Shown here one piece after another: positions 45,391 through 55,985 of a stretch of DNA of 64,000 nucleotides (its first letter is position 1; every line of letters starts with the position of its first letter). The DNA is from Aeromonas encheleia. GTDB taxonomy: Bacteria > Pseudomonadota > Gammaproteobacteria > Enterobacterales > Aeromonadaceae. A program made the position numbers and the translations under genes. The notes below the pieces were generated by a model. That model did no database searches. It was not told the origin of the DNA and saw only the letters and a list, made by a program, of their open reading frames with translations. The stretch lies in NCBI RefSeq assembly GCF_900637545.1, contig NZ_LR134376.1, forward strand, positions 3,904,001 to 3,968,000, in the 5' to 3' direction.

Positions 45391-45822
45391 TTATTGGAAA
45401 TCCTTCAGGTTCCAGTTGCCGATGTCATCATCGGTTCCGGCCTCGCCATCCAGCCCGGTGCTGAAGATGTCGAGCTTGCCGAACTGGCCCGGGCTCAGCA
45501 GCTGGTACTGGTTGCCCCAGGGATCCTGCGGCAGGCGCTTGATGTAACCCCCTTCCCGGTAGCTGCGCGGCTCAGGAGCGGCGGTCGGCTTGTTGACCAG
45601 CGCATCCAGGCCCTGCTCCGTGGTCGGGTAGCGGTTGTTGTCCAGCTTGTACATGTCGAGGGCATTCTCCAGCGCGACTATGTCGGAAACCGCCTTCTGC
45701 TGATCCGCCTTCTCCTTGTTGCCCATCAGATTGGGCACCACCAGACTGGCCAGGATCCCCAGGATCACGATGACCACCATGACTTCCAGCAGGGTAAAAC
45801 CGGCTTGACGACGCTTGTGCAT
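45391..45822 (-). CDS. gspG: Type II secretion major pseudopilin GspG
   Basis: The main subunit of the pseudopilus, 143 residues. The leader MHKRRQAG is followed by FTLLEVMVVIVILGILASLVVP, with Glu at +5. The C-terminal calcium-binding region is DGEAGTDDDIGNW. The upstream gap (45823-45921) holds two small hairpins (GATCA-CAT-TGATC type and GATGAC-N4-GTCATC) that might stabilise this highly needed message. Confidence 0.97.
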   Translation of the reverse strand: MHKRRQAGFTLLEVMVVIVILGILASLVVPNLMGNKEKADQQKAVSDIVALENALDMYKLDNNRYPTTEQGLDALVNKPTAAPEPRSYREGGYIKRLPQDPWGNQYQLLSPGQFGKLDIFSTGLDGEAGTDDDIGNWNLKDFQ

Positions 45823-45921
45823 TGCTATGACTCCCTAACGAATGAGATGACGTGTGTCATCGGAAAATGATCATGTGATCGTGTTCGGTCCCCGTGGTGG
45901 TGACGGCCTTCGCCCTCCCCA

Positions 45922-47142
45922 TCACAGGTTGACCATGTTGTTGAGCTCGAGGATCGGCTGCAGGATCGACATCACGATAAACAGCACCACCCCTGCCATG
46001 GAGACCACCAGCATGGGTTCGAACACCCCGAGGGCGATGTTCACCTGGGTTTCGAACTCCCTGTCCTGGTTGTCTGCCGCCCGCTCCAGCATGCTGTCGA
46101 GCTCGCCGCTCTGCTCGCCTGAGGCGATCATGTGCAGCATCATGGGCGGAAAAATCTTGGTTTCATTCAGTGCCTTGCGCAGGCTGGTACCCTCACGCAC
46201 CCGCTCGGTCGCCTCGCCGATCCGGTTGCGGGCGAAGTCGTTGGAGAGCACCTCGCCGGCGATCTTCATCCCCTCCAGCAGCGGCACCGCGCTGGCGTTG
46301 AGGATGCTTAAGGTGCGGGCGAAGCGGGCGGTGTTGAGGCCGCGGCTGACCCGGCCTATCACCGGCAGGCGCAGCAACACCCCGTGCCAGTGGCGGCGCC
46401 GGGTCTCATCGCTGAGCCACCAGCGCCAGACAAAGCCACCGATAAACAGCAGCAGCAGGAACCAGAGCCCGTAGTGCTGCATCAGCTCGCTGGTACCGAT
46501 GAGGAAGCGGGTGGTCGCCGGCAGTTGCTGGCCCATGTGCTCGAACTGGGCCACCACCTTGGGCACCACGGCGGTGAGCAGTATGGAGATGACCCCCACC
46601 GCCACCAGGGTGAGCACTATGGGGTAGATCATCGCCTGCAGCAGCTTGGTGCGCATGTGCTGGCGCTGCTCGGTGTAATCGGCGAGCCGGTTCAGCACCT
46701 TCTCCAGGTGCCCGGACTTCTCCCCGGCCGCCACCATGGAGCGAAACAGCTGATCGAAAACATGGGGGAAGGCTCCAAGGGAGTCGGCAAGGGAGTAGCC
46801 CTCCACCACCTTGCTGCGCACCGTCGCCACCAGGCTGCGCAGATGGGCCTTCTCGCACTGCTCGGCCACCGCCCGCAGCGCCTCCTCTATGGTGAGGCCG
46901 GCTCCCACCAGGGTCGCCAGCTGGCGGGTGATCAGCGCCAGCTCGGAGGTGGACGCCCCGCGCCGGAACAGCACGAAGCGATTCGCCTCCCGCTTCGCCT
47001 TCTCGGTGGTCTCGTTCACCTCGAGCGGGGTCAGTCCCTGCTCGCGCAGCAGCTGGCGTATCTGGCGGGCGGAGTCACCCTCCATCACCCCGGATTTTTG
47101 TCTGCCCCGGCCGTCGAGGGCCTTGTATTCAAATGCTGCCAA
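45922..47142 (-). CDS. gspF: Type II secretion inner membrane protein GspF
   Basis: The multispanning platform protein, 406 residues. MAAFEYKALDGRGR begins the first cytoplasmic domain, and three membrane segments lie near residues 170-195, 222-242 and 374-397. The repeated GspF domain signatures LATLVGAGLTIEEAL and LSILNASAVPLLEGM are visible. It sits 135 bp after gspE across a duplicated junction. Confidence 0.95.
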   Translation of the reverse strand: MAAFEYKALDGRGRQKSGVMEGDSARQIRQLLREQGLTPLEVNETTEKAKREANRFVLFRRGASTSELALITRQLATLVGAGLTIEEALRAVAEQCEKAHLRSLVATVRSKVVEGYSLADSLGAFPHVFDQLFRSMVAAGEKSGHLEKVLNRLADYTEQRQHMRTKLLQAMIYPIVLTLVAVGVISILLTAVVPKVVAQFEHMGQQLPATTRFLIGTSELMQHYGLWFLLLLFIGGFVWRWWLSDETRRRHWHGVLLRLPVIGRVSRGLNTARFARTLSILNASAVPLLEGMKIAGEVLSNDFARNRIGEATERVREGTSLRKALNETKIFPPMMLHMIASGEQSGELDSMLERAADNQDREFETQVNIALGVFEPMLVVSMAGVVLFIVMSILQPILELNNMVNL

Positions 47143-47300
47143 TCCTGTTGCTCTCCTGCGCTGGCGCCGTGATGCTATTCAAATGCCGATGTGCCGGTCA
47201 ATCTTGCCGGGTCACGCGCAGCATCTCTTCCTGGATTTGGCTCTGCCCCTTGGGCAGCTTGCCTGTGCCGGACGAGATCAATCTTCCCGGGTCACCCGCA
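47135..47300 (-). repeat. 80 bp duplication of the gspE/gspF junction
   Basis: The gspE 3' end, encoding [17 protein letters not shown], recurs 80 bp downstream as PKGQSQIQEEMLRVTRQD followed by a stop at 47198. The copy then shows GGCATTTGAATA, like the start of gspF. The copied frame can begin at a TTG overlapping the gspE stop (TTGA), giving 27 codons (47198-47281). Confidence 0.85.
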
Positions 47301-48783
47301 ATACCTCTTCCAGGCTGGTCTGACCCAGCAGCACCTTGTCGATGCCATCACGGCGGATGCTGGGGGTATGGCCCCGGATCAGGCGCTCTATGACCAGCTC
47401 GCCGCTGGCACCGTGGATCGCCTCGCGCACTGTGTCATCGATCACCACCAGCTCATGGATACCGGTCCGGCCACGATAGCCGGTATGGTTGCACTGCTCG
47501 CAGCCGACCGGGCGCCACATCAGCTGATCCGGCGCCAGCTCGATGCCCATGGCGAGCCGCTCCTGCTCGGTGATGGGGTGCTGGGTGCGGCAATCCGGGC
47601 AGAGGGTGCGCACCAGCCGCTGGGCCAGCACCGCCAATAGCGAGGAGGAGAGCAGGAAGGACTCGATCCCCATGTCCCGCATCCGGGTGATGGCACCGAT
47701 GGCGGTGTTGGTGTGCAGGGTCGACATCACCAGGTGACCGGTCAGCGACGCCTGCACCGCTATCTGAGCGGTCTCCAGATCGCGGATCTCCCCCACCATC
47801 ACCACGTCGGGGTCCTGACGCAGGATGGCGCGCAGGCCGCGGGCGAAGGTCATGTCGACCTTGCTGTTGACCTGGGTCTGGCCGACCCCCTCCAGGTCAT
47901 ATTCGATGGGATCTTCCACCGTCAGAATGTTGCGGTCCCGCGAGTTGATCTCGGACAGCGCCGCGTAGAGGGTGGTGGACTTGCCCGAGCCGGTCGGGCC
48001 TGTCACCAGGATGATGCCGTGGGGCTTGCGGATGAGCTCGCTGATGATCTTGCGATTGGCCAGCGTCATGCCGAGCTGCTTGAGCTCGAGCCGCACGTTG
48101 TTCTTGTCGAGCAGACGCAGCACCACCCGCTCGCCATAGCTCGACGGCATGGTCGAGACCCGCACGTCCACCGCCCGGCCGCCGATACGCAGGGAGATGC
48201 GACCGTCCTGGGGCACCCGCTTCTCGGCGATGTCCATGCGGGACATGACCTTGATGCGTGACACCAGCAGAGAGGCGAGCTTGCGGTGGGGCCGCAGGAT
48301 TTCTCGCAGCACACCATCGATGCGGAACCGGATGACCAGCACCCGCTCGAAGGTCTCGATGTGGATGTCAGACGCCTCCTCCTTGATCGCCTCGCTCAAC
48401 ATGGCGTTGATGAGGCGGATGATGGGGGCATCGTCGTCGGCGTCAAGCAGATCCTCGCTCTGGGGCAACTCCTCCGCCAGGGCGAAGAAGTCCATCTCGT
48501 TACCGAGATCCTCCATCAGCTGGCGTGCCTCGGAGGAGTCACGCTGGTAGTGGGCCGTCAGCAGATCTTCGAATTCGTCGCTGCCCAGCTGCTCCACCGC
48601 GAAGTTGCAGCCCGCCACGCGCCGCACCTCCAGCAGGGTCTGCGGCGCGACGCCCTGACGACAGAACAGCAGGGGGGCGCCCTGCCGCTCGGTCAGGATC
48701 ACCCCGAAGTTGCGGGCGAAGGCAAACGGCAGCTCGGGCAGCGCCGCCGGCAAGTCGGATCCATCGAGTTGGTAGGCCGCCAT
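47278..48783 (-). CDS. gspE: Type II secretion ATPase GspE
   Basis: The hexameric secretion ATPase, 501 residues. Walker A is [10 protein letters not shown] (about residues 264-273), the Asp box [14 protein letters not shown] (Walker B), and the His box [11 protein letters not shown]. The zinc-binding tetracysteine domain is visible as CPDC and CEQC (about residues 396-430). It overlaps the gspD stop. Confidence 0.97.
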   Translation of the reverse strand: MAAYQLDGSDLPAALPELPFAFARNFGVILTERQGAPLLFCRQGVAPQTLLEVRRVAGCNFAVEQLGSDEFEDLLTAHYQRDSSEARQLMEDLGNEMDFFALAEELPQSEDLLDADDDAPIIRLINAMLSEAIKEEASDIHIETFERVLVIRFRIDGVLREILRPHRKLASLLVSRIKVMSRMDIAEKRVPQDGRISLRIGGRAVDVRVSTMPSSYGERVVLRLLDKNNVRLELKQLGMTLANRKIISELIRKPHGIILVTGPTGSGKSTTLYAALSEINSRDRNILTVEDPIEYDLEGVGQTQVNSKVDMTFARGLRAILRQDPDVVMVGEIRDLETAQIAVQASLTGHLVMSTLHTNTAIGAITRMRDMGIESFLLSSSLLAVLAQRLVRTLCPDCRTQHPITEQERLAMGIELAPDQLMWRPVGCEQCNHTGYRGRTGIHELVVIDDTVREAIHGASGELVIERLIRGHTPSIRRDGIDKVLLGQTSLEEVLRVTRED

Positions 48784-50852
48784 CAGGGCTGCCCCTGCAC
48801 GAAGGGTTGCCCCTGGGCCGGCGCCTGTTGCACCTGGGAATGCGCCCCGGTGGCGGTCGCCTGCTGCTGGGCCTTCATCAGCTCAATCTGCTTTTGCACC
48901 TCGGGGGAGAGCATCACGTCCTGACCATAGGCGGGCAGCACCTGGCGGGCCGGCGAGGTGGCATAGCCCTCCTCGGCCGCCAGGTTCAGCTGCTCGGCGC
49001 GGAACAGGGTGTACTTGTTGCTGGAGACGCCGGAGTAGACGTTGGCATCCCGCAAGATGGTCGGTCGGATAAACACCATCAAATTGCGCTTGGCGGTGGT
49101 GTTGGAGGTGGAGCGGAACAGGTAACCCAGCACCGGAATGTCCCCCAGCAGCGGGACCTTGGAGACCTGCTCCTTGGTCTGCTCATCCATCAGGCCGCCC
49201 AGCACCACGGTTTCGCCACTCTTGACCAGCACCGCGTTCTTGACGGTACGGGTATCGAAGGTCGGACCCAGGTTGGCAGTCCCGGCCGCCTGGGCCTGGG
49301 CCACGCTGGAGACCTCCTGCTCTATGTTGAGCAAGACGGAGTCCCCTTCGTTGATCTGGGGCGTCACCACCAGCTTAGTCCCCACCGTCTTGCGCTCTAT
49401 GGTGTTGAACACCTGATCGCTGGTGGTGGAACTCTGGGAGCCACTCTGCACCGGCACTTCCTGGCCGACGTTGAAGGAGGCTTCGTGGTTGTCCATGGTG
49501 ACTATGCTCGGGGTCGAGAGGATGTCGTTCTTGGTGTTGGTCGACAGCGCCGTCACCAGCATGGCCCAGTCGCCCTTGTAGAAGCCGGCGGCCATGCCGC
49601 TGAAGCTGCCAAGCAGGTTCTCGAGCCCCTCGGTGTTGCCGTTATCCTTGTAGTCCTTGCCCGCGATGATGGCCGGCCCGATCGGCAGACCGGTATTGGT
49701 GAACTGGGTGCCGCCGCCGTTGGCATTGGCCCACTGCACCCCGAGGTTCAGGCCGTCGCCGTCCTGGATCTCGACGATGATCGCCTCCACCAGCACCTGG
49801 GCACGGCGGATGTCGAGCTTGGCGATGACCTGCTCCAGCTCGGCCATCACGTCCGGCTGGGCGGTGATCACCAGCGCATTGGTGGTCTCGTCGGCGGAGA
49901 TGGCCAGTTGGCCGCCACCTATGCTGGCACCGCCGGTGGCAGCCGCCGCAGTACCGCCCTTCTTGTCGGCCGCGATGCTGGAGCTGACCCCCTTGAGCAC
50001 ATCCACCAGATCCTTGGCCTTGCCATATTTCAGGTAGAAGACCCGGGTGTTGCCCTGGCTCTGCAGATCCTTGTCGAGCTGACGCACCATCTGGATGATG
50101 CGGGCCCGCGCCTTGGGCTCACCGCTGATCACCACCGAGTTGGTGCGCTCGTCCGCCACCACCTTGGGAGAGAGCAGTATGGAGGCGTTGGCCCCCTGGT
50201 TGTTGCCATCCTTGTTGAGGTTGGTCACCAGCCGCACCATCTCGCCGGCCGAGGCATATCTCAGCTTGATGACGTCCATGTCCTGATCCCCCGCCCGGTC
50301 TACCCGGCGCACGACCTCGACCAGACGATTCACCACGGCGGCACGGCCGGTGATCAGCAGTACGTTAGAGGGCTCGTAGTGCACCACGTTGCCGCCGCCG
50401 GCGTTGTCGTTGAGCTGGCGCAACAGGGGCGCCAGTTCGCGCACCGAGACGTTGCGCACCGGCACCACCCGGGTCACCATCTCGTCACCCACGCCAGGGT
50501 TGCTGTCGTCCACCACCGGGATGGAGGAGGTCTTGGCATCCTTGGCGCGCACCACCTTGAGCACCCCGTTGTTCATGGGCACCACGGCGAAGCCATAGAC
50601 GTCGAGCACGCTCAGGAAGAACTGGTAGTACTGATCCTCATTGAGCAGATCGTAACTGCGGACATTGATCTTGCCGCGCACCGAGGGCTCGATGATGATG
50701 GTCTTGTTCAGGTTCTTGCCGACCGTGTTGATGAACTCTTCGATATCGGCATTCTTGAAACTGGCGGCATACTCGGTGGCCCAGGCGGAGCCTGCCATCA
50801 TCAAGGCCGCCGCAACCGTGGCCAGACGCCAGCCTTTCCCTTTATTTATCAT
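48783..50852 (-). CDS. gspD: Type II secretion secretin GspD
   Basis: The outer-membrane channel, 689 residues. A signal peptide ends AGSAWA (cleavage near residue 25). N0 and three N-domains follow, then the secretin domain with [13 protein letters not shown] and the [14 protein letters not shown] signature (about residues 565-578). The Q-rich C-terminal tail with [11 protein letters not shown] would be the pilotin-related S-domain region. It lies 21 bp after gspC. Confidence 0.97.
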   Translation of the reverse strand: MINKGKGWRLATVAAALMMAGSAWATEYAASFKNADIEEFINTVGKNLNKTIIIEPSVRGKINVRSYDLLNEDQYYQFFLSVLDVYGFAVVPMNNGVLKVVRAKDAKTSSIPVVDDSNPGVGDEMVTRVVPVRNVSVRELAPLLRQLNDNAGGGNVVHYEPSNVLLITGRAAVVNRLVEVVRRVDRAGDQDMDVIKLRYASAGEMVRLVTNLNKDGNNQGANASILLSPKVVADERTNSVVISGEPKARARIIQMVRQLDKDLQSQGNTRVFYLKYGKAKDLVDVLKGVSSSIAADKKGGTAAAATGGASIGGGQLAISADETTNALVITAQPDVMAELEQVIAKLDIRRAQVLVEAIIVEIQDGDGLNLGVQWANANGGGTQFTNTGLPIGPAIIAGKDYKDNGNTEGLENLLGSFSGMAAGFYKGDWAMLVTALSTNTKNDILSTPSIVTMDNHEASFNVGQEVPVQSGSQSSTTSDQVFNTIERKTVGTKLVVTPQINEGDSVLLNIEQEVSSVAQAQAAGTANLGPTFDTRTVKNAVLVKSGETVVLGGLMDEQTKEQVSKVPLLGDIPVLGYLFRSTSNTTAKRNLMVFIRPTILRDANVYSGVSSNKYTLFRAEQLNLAAEEGYATSPARQVLPAYGQDVMLSPEVQKQIELMKAQQQATATGAHSQVQQAPAQGQPFVQGQP

Positions 50853-50873
50853 TCTTGGTGCTACTCCAATTCA

Positions 50874-51755
50874 TTATTCTGACAAGCCGACATACACATC
50901 GTAGAGCTGTCCTTGCCGTTCGACGGTGACGGTCATTTCCGTGGCGCCAGCCACTTGCTGCATAGCCTGCATGGCCTGTGCGTTATCCCGCAGATCCAGG
51001 CCATTGATGCTGACCGCCAGATCGTTGGCGACCAGTCCGAGTTGAGTGAACAGTTCAGGTTTGCTGCCCGGGTTGAGACGATAGCCGACCATGCGGCCAT
51101 CGACCCGGACCGGGGAGATATTGAGATAATCGGTGATCTTGCCAGGGTTGCTCATCAATTCGCTGCGCACCGAGGAGAGCTGACCAGCCTGGCGCGCCAC
51201 CTTGGGCAGCGGTTTGCCGTACTCCTCGCCGTCCAGCATCAGGGTCTCGTCACGGCCATCGCGGGCGATGATGACCCGATCGGCAAACACCTGCCGGATA
51301 TTGGCCTGGGTACCGTCGATGTAATCGCCGATGCCATAGGAGTTTTGCAGGCCGTTGTGGGCGATGATGGCGATGGATTTGGTGGAGTCAGAGCTCGCCA
51401 ACACCCCGTTGAGCTGGGCGTTGAGCTGGGTCTTGGGGGCATCCGCCGCGACGGCCGCGGCCACATCGGCCGCCTGGGCCTGCTGCGGCGCCTTGCCAAA
51501 CAGGGAGAGCCGGCTGACATTGCTGAGATCGAGGCGGGAGGCTTCGCCTCCCTGACCGGCCACGACCGACGGCTGCCAGGCCGGATTACGCGAAGACTGG
51601 GTCAGATCGAACAGACGCCAGGTAAGGCCGGCACACTGATGGGCCAACAGCAGCAGCAGCAACCAGAACAGCGGTTGGCTGAAACGGGAGAATGGCACGC
51701 GGTTGCAACGAGCCAGAAGGGTACTGAATAAATCACCCCTGAACGGTAGCGTCAT
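50874..51755 (-). CDS. gspC: Type II secretion protein GspC
   Basis: The inner-membrane clamp between the secretin and the platform, 293 residues from MTLPFRGDL. A membrane helix (LFWLLLLLLAHQCAGL, about residues 29-44) precedes the homology region (about 120-190) and a C-terminal PDZ domain (LGLVANDLAVSINGLDLRDN). First gene of the operon. A frame 22 codons longer exists but is not favoured. The divergent gene is hslR. Confidence 0.93.
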   Translation of the reverse strand: MTLPFRGDLFSTLLARCNRVPFSRFSQPLFWLLLLLLAHQCAGLTWRLFDLTQSSRNPAWQPSVVAGQGGEASRLDLSNVSRLSLFGKAPQQAQAADVAAAVAADAPKTQLNAQLNGVLASSDSTKSIAIIAHNGLQNSYGIGDYIDGTQANIRQVFADRVIIARDGRDETLMLDGEEYGKPLPKVARQAGQLSSVRSELMSNPGKITDYLNISPVRVDGRMVGYRLNPGSKPELFTQLGLVANDLAVSINGLDLRDNAQAMQAMQQVAGATEMTVTVERQGQLYDVYVGLSE

Positions 51756-51903
51756 GTTTCTCAAAATATTCTGGCATCCATATCGATTGGCTATTGTGTA
51801 CGGCAATGGACCCAGAGACAACCGACCGGATGGGATGACGCGGTGAAAATCCAGATCCCGTCACACCCTGTCCCCCTGTTTCTATCCAGGGGCCTGCCTC
51901 TGG

Positions 51904-51909
51904 TATAAT
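51904..51909 (+). promoter_or_regulatory. -10 box before hslR
   Basis: A perfect TATAAT 34 bp before the hslR ATG. No good -35 box was recognised at the expected distance, so a heat-shock sigma factor or activator may be involved. Confidence 0.45.
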
Positions 51910-51943
51910 CAAGCTCCCCTTTCAGCCATCCCGGAGTCGATTC

Positions 51944-52342
51944 ATGGCGAATCCAGCAGAAAGCACAATCCAGGTCCGTCTCGACAAATGGTTGTGGGCC
52001 GCGCGTTTCTACAAGACCCGCAGCCTGGCCCGGGACCAGATAGATGGCGGCAAGGTGCATTATAACGGCCAGCGCAGCAAGCCGGGAAAGATAGTCGAAA
52101 CCGGCGCCCTCATCCGCTTCTGGCAAGGCCAGGACGAGCGGGAAGTCAGAGTGCTGCAAGTCAGCGAGCAGCGCAAGTCGGCCCCCCTCGCCCAGCAGCT
52201 CTATGAAGAGACCGAGGAGAGCCTGAAGAAACGGGCCCAGAACAGCGAGGCGCGGCGTTTCAACAGCCAGTTTGCCCCAAGCCCCGAGCGTCGTCCCGAC
52301 AAGCAGGAACGGCGCCAGCTGCTCAAGGTCAAACAATATTAG
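51944..52342 (+). CDS. hslR: Heat shock protein 15, ribosome-associated
   Basis: An S4-domain RNA-binding protein of 132 residues that rescues 50S subunits carrying stalled peptidyl-tRNA. The S4 core RLDKWLWAARFYKTRSLARDQIDGGKVHYNG (about residues 10-40) matches E. coli Hsp15, and the tail is basic (RRPDKQERRQ). GGAG precedes the start. It is followed by hslO, as in E. coli. Confidence 0.95.
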   Translation: MANPAESTIQVRLDKWLWAARFYKTRSLARDQIDGGKVHYNGQRSKPGKIVETGALIRFWQGQDEREVRVLQVSEQRKSAPLAQQLYEETEESLKKRAQNSEARRFNSQFAPSPERRPDKQERRQLLKVKQY

Positions 52343-52447
52343 TCCACCTTGATGGCCCTTTTATGACGCCAGGCGGCTAGATAAGTTCCTAACCGCCTGT
52401 TTAACAAAATATTTATCAATTTACACCACCGAAGACCCTAGGAATGC

Positions 52448-53335
52448 ATGATGAGTAACCAAGATCTCCTGTATCGCTATCTGTTCGAAGAGTACGAAGT
52501 GCGTGGGGAGCTGGTCCAGCTGGACAGCACCTACCGCCACATCGTGGAAGCCCAGAACTACCCGGTGCAGGTGCAAAAGTTGTTGGGTGAACTGCTGGTC
52601 GCCACCAGCCTGCTGACCGCCACCCTCAAGTTTGAAGGCTCCATCACGGTGCAGTTGCAAGGGGACGGTCCGGTTCGCCTGGCGGTGATCAACGGCGATC
52701 ACAACCAGCAGTTGCGTGGCGTCGCCCGCTACGAAGGCGACCTGCCGAGCGATGGCAAGCTGCAGAGCCTGATCGGCAACGGCCAGCTGGTGATCACCAT
52801 CAGCCCGGAGCAGGGCGAGCGCTATCAGGGCATCATCGCCCTCGAATCCGACACCCTGGCCGGCTGCCTTGAGCAGTACTTCGCCCAGTCCGAGCAGCTC
52901 GCCACCCGGCTCTGGATCCGCACCGGTCATCATGAGGGGAGCCCCCGCGCCGCCGGCATCCTGCTGCAGGAGCTGCCGGCCCAGAGCGAGGATCACAGCG
53001 CCGACTTCGATCATCTGATCCAGCTCACCAGCACCATCAAGGACGCAGAGCTGTTTGGCCTGGAGGCCGAGGAGATCCTCTACCGCCTCTATCACCAGGA
53101 CAAGGTGCGGGTGTTCGATCCCCAGGCGATCGAGTTCCGCTGCACCTGCTCCCGCGCCCGCTGCGAAGGGGCCCTGCTGCAGATAGAGAAGGAGGAAGCG
53201 CTGGCCATGGTGCAGGAGCTCGGCAAGATCGACATGCACTGCGACTATTGCGGCGCAGAGTACCAATTCGATGGGATCGACATCGAAACCCTGTTCAGCA
53301 GGGCTCCCGATAATGATGCAAACAAGTTACACTAA
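52448..53335 (+). CDS. hslO: Redox-regulated chaperone Hsp33
   Basis: A chaperone activated by oxidation and unfolding, 295 residues. The zinc switch cysteines are CTCSRARC and HCDYCG (about residues 232-271); the fourfold C-x-C and C-x2-C pattern is complete. The start MMSNQDLL has AGGAATG upstream; the second ATG is an alternative start. It lies 105 bp after hslR. Confidence 0.95.
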   Translation: MMSNQDLLYRYLFEEYEVRGELVQLDSTYRHIVEAQNYPVQVQKLLGELLVATSLLTATLKFEGSITVQLQGDGPVRLAVINGDHNQQLRGVARYEGDLPSDGKLQSLIGNGQLVITISPEQGERYQGIIALESDTLAGCLEQYFAQSEQLATRLWIRTGHHEGSPRAAGILLQELPAQSEDHSADFDHLIQLTSTIKDAELFGLEAEEILYRLYHQDKVRVFDPQAIEFRCTCSRARCEGALLQIEKEEALAMVQELGKIDMHCDYCGAEYQFDGIDIETLFSRAPDNDANKLH

Positions 53336-53338
53336 ATG

Positions 53339-53362
53339 AAGGCGGGTCAAACCCGCCTTTAA
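53339..53362 (+). terminator. hslO terminator
   Basis: AGGCGGGT-CAA-ACCCGCCT stem followed by TTAACTT. Confidence 0.8.
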
Positions 53363-53417
53363 CTTAAATAACAAAAAAATACCCTATTTTATAAAGTTTG
53401 ATGGCGATCGCTAAAAT

Positions 53418-53435
53418 CTACCACCTAGGTGGTAG
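53418..53435. promoter_or_regulatory. Perfect 18 bp palindrome before pckA
   Basis: CTACCACCT joined to its exact reverse complement AGGTGGTAG. It lies 49 bp before the pckA ATG and directly after a TAAAAT -10-like sequence, a good place for a dimeric repressor. It is not a terminator, since no T run follows. Confidence 0.6.
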
Positions 53436-53484
53436 CATGAAAGCCAGATAGAACCCTACAAACCTCTGAACCCAGGAGAACATA

Positions 53485-55110
53485 ATGACTATCGTGGCAG
53501 AACCCACCCTGGCCCAACAATTACAACTAGACCAGTACGGCATCAAAAACAGCCAAGAAATCGTTCGCAACCCCTCCTATGAGCAGCTTTTCGCAGAAGA
53601 GACCCGCCCAGACCTGGAAGGATTCGAGCGAGGTGTCGTCACCGAGCTGGGCGCAGTCAATGTCAACACCGGCATCTTTACCGGCCGTTCCCCAAAAGAT
53701 AAATATATCGTCAAGGACGCCACTACCCAGAACACTGTATGGTGGTCTGACCAGGGTAAAAACGATAACAAGGCACTGAGCCCGGAAGTCTGGTCACATC
53801 TAAAATCCCTGGTGACCAAGCAGCTCTCCGGCAAGCGTCTGTTCGTGGTGGATGGCTACTGTGGCGCCAACCCGGATACCCGCCTGGCGGTACGCATCAT
53901 CACCGAGGTGGCCTGGCAGGCTCACTTCGTCAAGAACATGTTCATTCGCCCGAGCGAGGAAGAACTCAAGACCTTCAAGCCGGACTTCGTGGTGATGAAC
54001 GGTGCCAAGTGCACCAACCCGAACTGGCAGGAGCAGGGGCTCAACTCCGAGAACTTCGTCGCCTTCAACTTGACCGAGAAGATCCAGCTCATCGGTGGCA
54101 CCTGGTACGGTGGCGAGATGAAGAAGGGGATGTTCTCCATGATGAACTACTTCCTGCCCCTGCGCGGCATGGCCTCCATGCACTGCTCCGCCAACGTGGG
54201 TCAGGACGGCGACGTGGCCATCTTCTTCGGCCTGTCCGGCACCGGCAAGACCACCCTCTCCACCGATCCCAAGCGTCAGCTGATCGGCGATGACGAGCAC
54301 GGCTGGGACGATGACGGCGTGTTCAACTTCGAAGGCGGCTGCTACGCCAAGACCATCAAGCTCTCCAAGGAAGCCGAGCCGGACATCTACAACGCCATCC
54401 GTCGCGATGCGTTGCTGGAGAACGTGACCGTGGCCGCCGATGGCACCATCGACTTCAACGATGGCTCCCGCACCGAGAACACCCGGGTCTCCTACCCCAT
54501 CTATCACATCGAGAACATCGTCAAGCCGGTCTCCAAAGCGGGTCATGCCACCAAGGTGATCTTCCTGACCGCCGATGCCTTCGGAGTGCTGCCCCCGGTC
54601 GCCAAGCTGACCAAGGAGCAGACCAAGTATCACTTCCTGTCCGGCTTCACCGCCAAGCTGGCCGGTACCGAGCGCGGCATCACCGAGCCGACCCCGACCT
54701 TCTCCTCCTGCTTCGGCGCGGCCTTCCTCAGCCTGCACCCGACCAAGTACGGCCAGGAGCTGGTGAAACGGATGGAAGCCGCCGGCGCCGAGGCCTACCT
54801 GGTCAACACCGGCTGGAACGGCACCGGCAAACGGATCTCCATCAAGGATACCCGTGCCATCATCGACGCCATCCTGGATGGCTCCATCGAGAAGGCACAA
54901 ACCAAGACCCTGCCGATCTTCAACCTGGAAGTGCCGACCGCACTGCACGATGTGAACCCGGCCATCCTCGACCCGCGCGACACTTATGCCGACCAGGCCG
55001 AGTGGGACGCCAAGGCGGTCGATCTGGCCGAGCGTTTCATCAAGAACTTCGAGCGTTTCACCGACACCGAAGAGGGCAAACGCCTGGTCGCCGCGGGCCC
55101 GCAGCTGTAA
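53485..55110 (+). CDS. pckA: Phosphoenolpyruvate carboxykinase (ATP)
   Basis: Converts oxaloacetate to PEP for gluconeogenesis. It is 541 residues. The P-loop kinase-1a motif is [12 protein letters not shown] (about residues 247-258) and the metal site [21 protein letters not shown] (about residues 270-290) is intact, as are the N-terminal GRSPKDK substrate residues. AGGAGAA precedes the ATG. It complements ppc in this window by running the reverse carbon flow. Confidence 0.97.
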   Translation: MTIVAEPTLAQQLQLDQYGIKNSQEIVRNPSYEQLFAEETRPDLEGFERGVVTELGAVNVNTGIFTGRSPKDKYIVKDATTQNTVWWSDQGKNDNKALSPEVWSHLKSLVTKQLSGKRLFVVDGYCGANPDTRLAVRIITEVAWQAHFVKNMFIRPSEEELKTFKPDFVVMNGAKCTNPNWQEQGLNSENFVAFNLTEKIQLIGGTWYGGEMKKGMFSMMNYFLPLRGMASMHCSANVGQDGDVAIFFGLSGTGKTTLSTDPKRQLIGDDEHGWDDDGVFNFEGGCYAKTIKLSKEAEPDIYNAIRRDALLENVTVAADGTIDFNDGSRTENTRVSYPIYHIENIVKPVSKAGHATKVIFLTADAFGVLPPVAKLTKEQTKYHFLSGFTAKLAGTERGITEPTPTFSSCFGAAFLSLHPTKYGQELVKRMEAAGAEAYLVNTGWNGTGKRISIKDTRAIIDAILDGSIEKAQTKTLPIFNLEVPTALHDVNPAILDPRDTYADQAEWDAKAVDLAERFIKNFERFTDTEEGKRLVAAGPQL

Positions 55111-55139
55111 CGCCAGCGCCCCTCGGTTACTGTCATCCC

Positions 55140-55172
55140 ATACCGGTCAGCCTCGCTGACCGGTATTTTTTT
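55140..55172 (+). terminator. pckA terminator
   Basis: ATACCGGTCAGC-CTC-GCTGACCGGTAT stem with a seven-base T run. Confidence 0.9.
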
Positions 55173-55243
55173 GACCAATACCCGACCTTTGGCCCCCGCC
55201 ATGCCTTGCCTTGCCGACGGTTGCGCGTTAGATTCAGCCAACT

Positions 55244-55259
55244 GTATACAATATACAAT
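55244..55259. promoter_or_regulatory. Candidate GntR operator
   Basis: The AT-rich GTATACAATATACAAT contains tandem TATACAA units and lies about 30 bp before the GntR start. FCD-type GntR regulators often bind such short AT-rich motifs; autoregulation is inferred. Confidence 0.4.
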
Positions 55260-55286
55260 TTTGTAACGACGCCCTGTGACCCGAGC

Positions 55287-55952
55287 ATGAACCCACCCTA
55301 TCAGACCCGCACCCAGATGGTGATGGAGAACCTCCGCGGCCGGATCCTGCGCGGTGAATTTCCCGCCGGCGCCCCGCTGCGCCAGGACGCCATCGCCAAG
55401 GAGCTGGCGGTGAGCCGCATTCCGGTGCGGGAGGCGCTGATGCAGCTGGAGGCACAGGGGCTGGTGAAATTCGAGGCCCATCGCGGCGCCGTGGTCACCA
55501 TGCTGGAGGCCTCGGCCATCGAGGAGCTCTTTTATTTGCGAGCCCTGCTGGAAGCCGATACCCTGTTCCACGCCGTCGACATGATGACGGAGGAGACCTT
55601 CGCCCAGGCGCAAGCCATCCTGGCCCAGTTTGATCAGGCACTCGAATCGGGCACCCAGATAGAACACTGGGCCGAGTTGAACCACCGTTTTCACGCCACC
55701 CTCTATCAGGCCGCCAATCGCCCCCGGGCACTGGAGCTGATCGCCCAGATCAATCTGAGCTGCGATCGCTATGTGCGCTTCGAGCTGCTGTTTGCTCAGG
55801 GCGGCATAGACAAGGCCGAACGCGAACACGCCAAGCTGCTGGAGCTGTGCCGCGCCCGTCGCAAGCACGAGGCCGTGGTACTGCTCAAGCAACACATCGA
55901 GGCGGCAGGCCAGTCGGTCAAGCAGATCCTGGCCAACGGCCACCACCAGTGA
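55287..55952 (+). CDS. GntR/FCD family transcriptional regulator
   Basis: A 221-residue regulator. The winged helix is at residues 8-70 (ENLRGRILRGEFPAGAPLRQ, then AVSRIPVREALMQLEAQGLV) and the all-helical FCD ligand-binding domain follows, with metal-type residues in HRFHATLYQA. The start at 55287 has only a weak site (CCGAG); the frame is open far upstream through the pckA terminator, which cannot be coding. It precedes an aminopeptidase P gene by 33 bp and may be cotranscribed with it. Confidence 0.88.
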   Translation: MNPPYQTRTQMVMENLRGRILRGEFPAGAPLRQDAIAKELAVSRIPVREALMQLEAQGLVKFEAHRGAVVTMLEASAIEELFYLRALLEADTLFHAVDMMTEETFAQAQAILAQFDQALESGTQIEHWAELNHRFHATLYQAANRPRALELIAQINLSCDRYVRFELLFAQGGIDKAEREHAKLLELCRARRKHEAVVLLKQHIEAAGQSVKQILANGHHQ

Positions 55953-55985
55953 ACACTCACCTCACCACAATCTGGCATTAACGAC

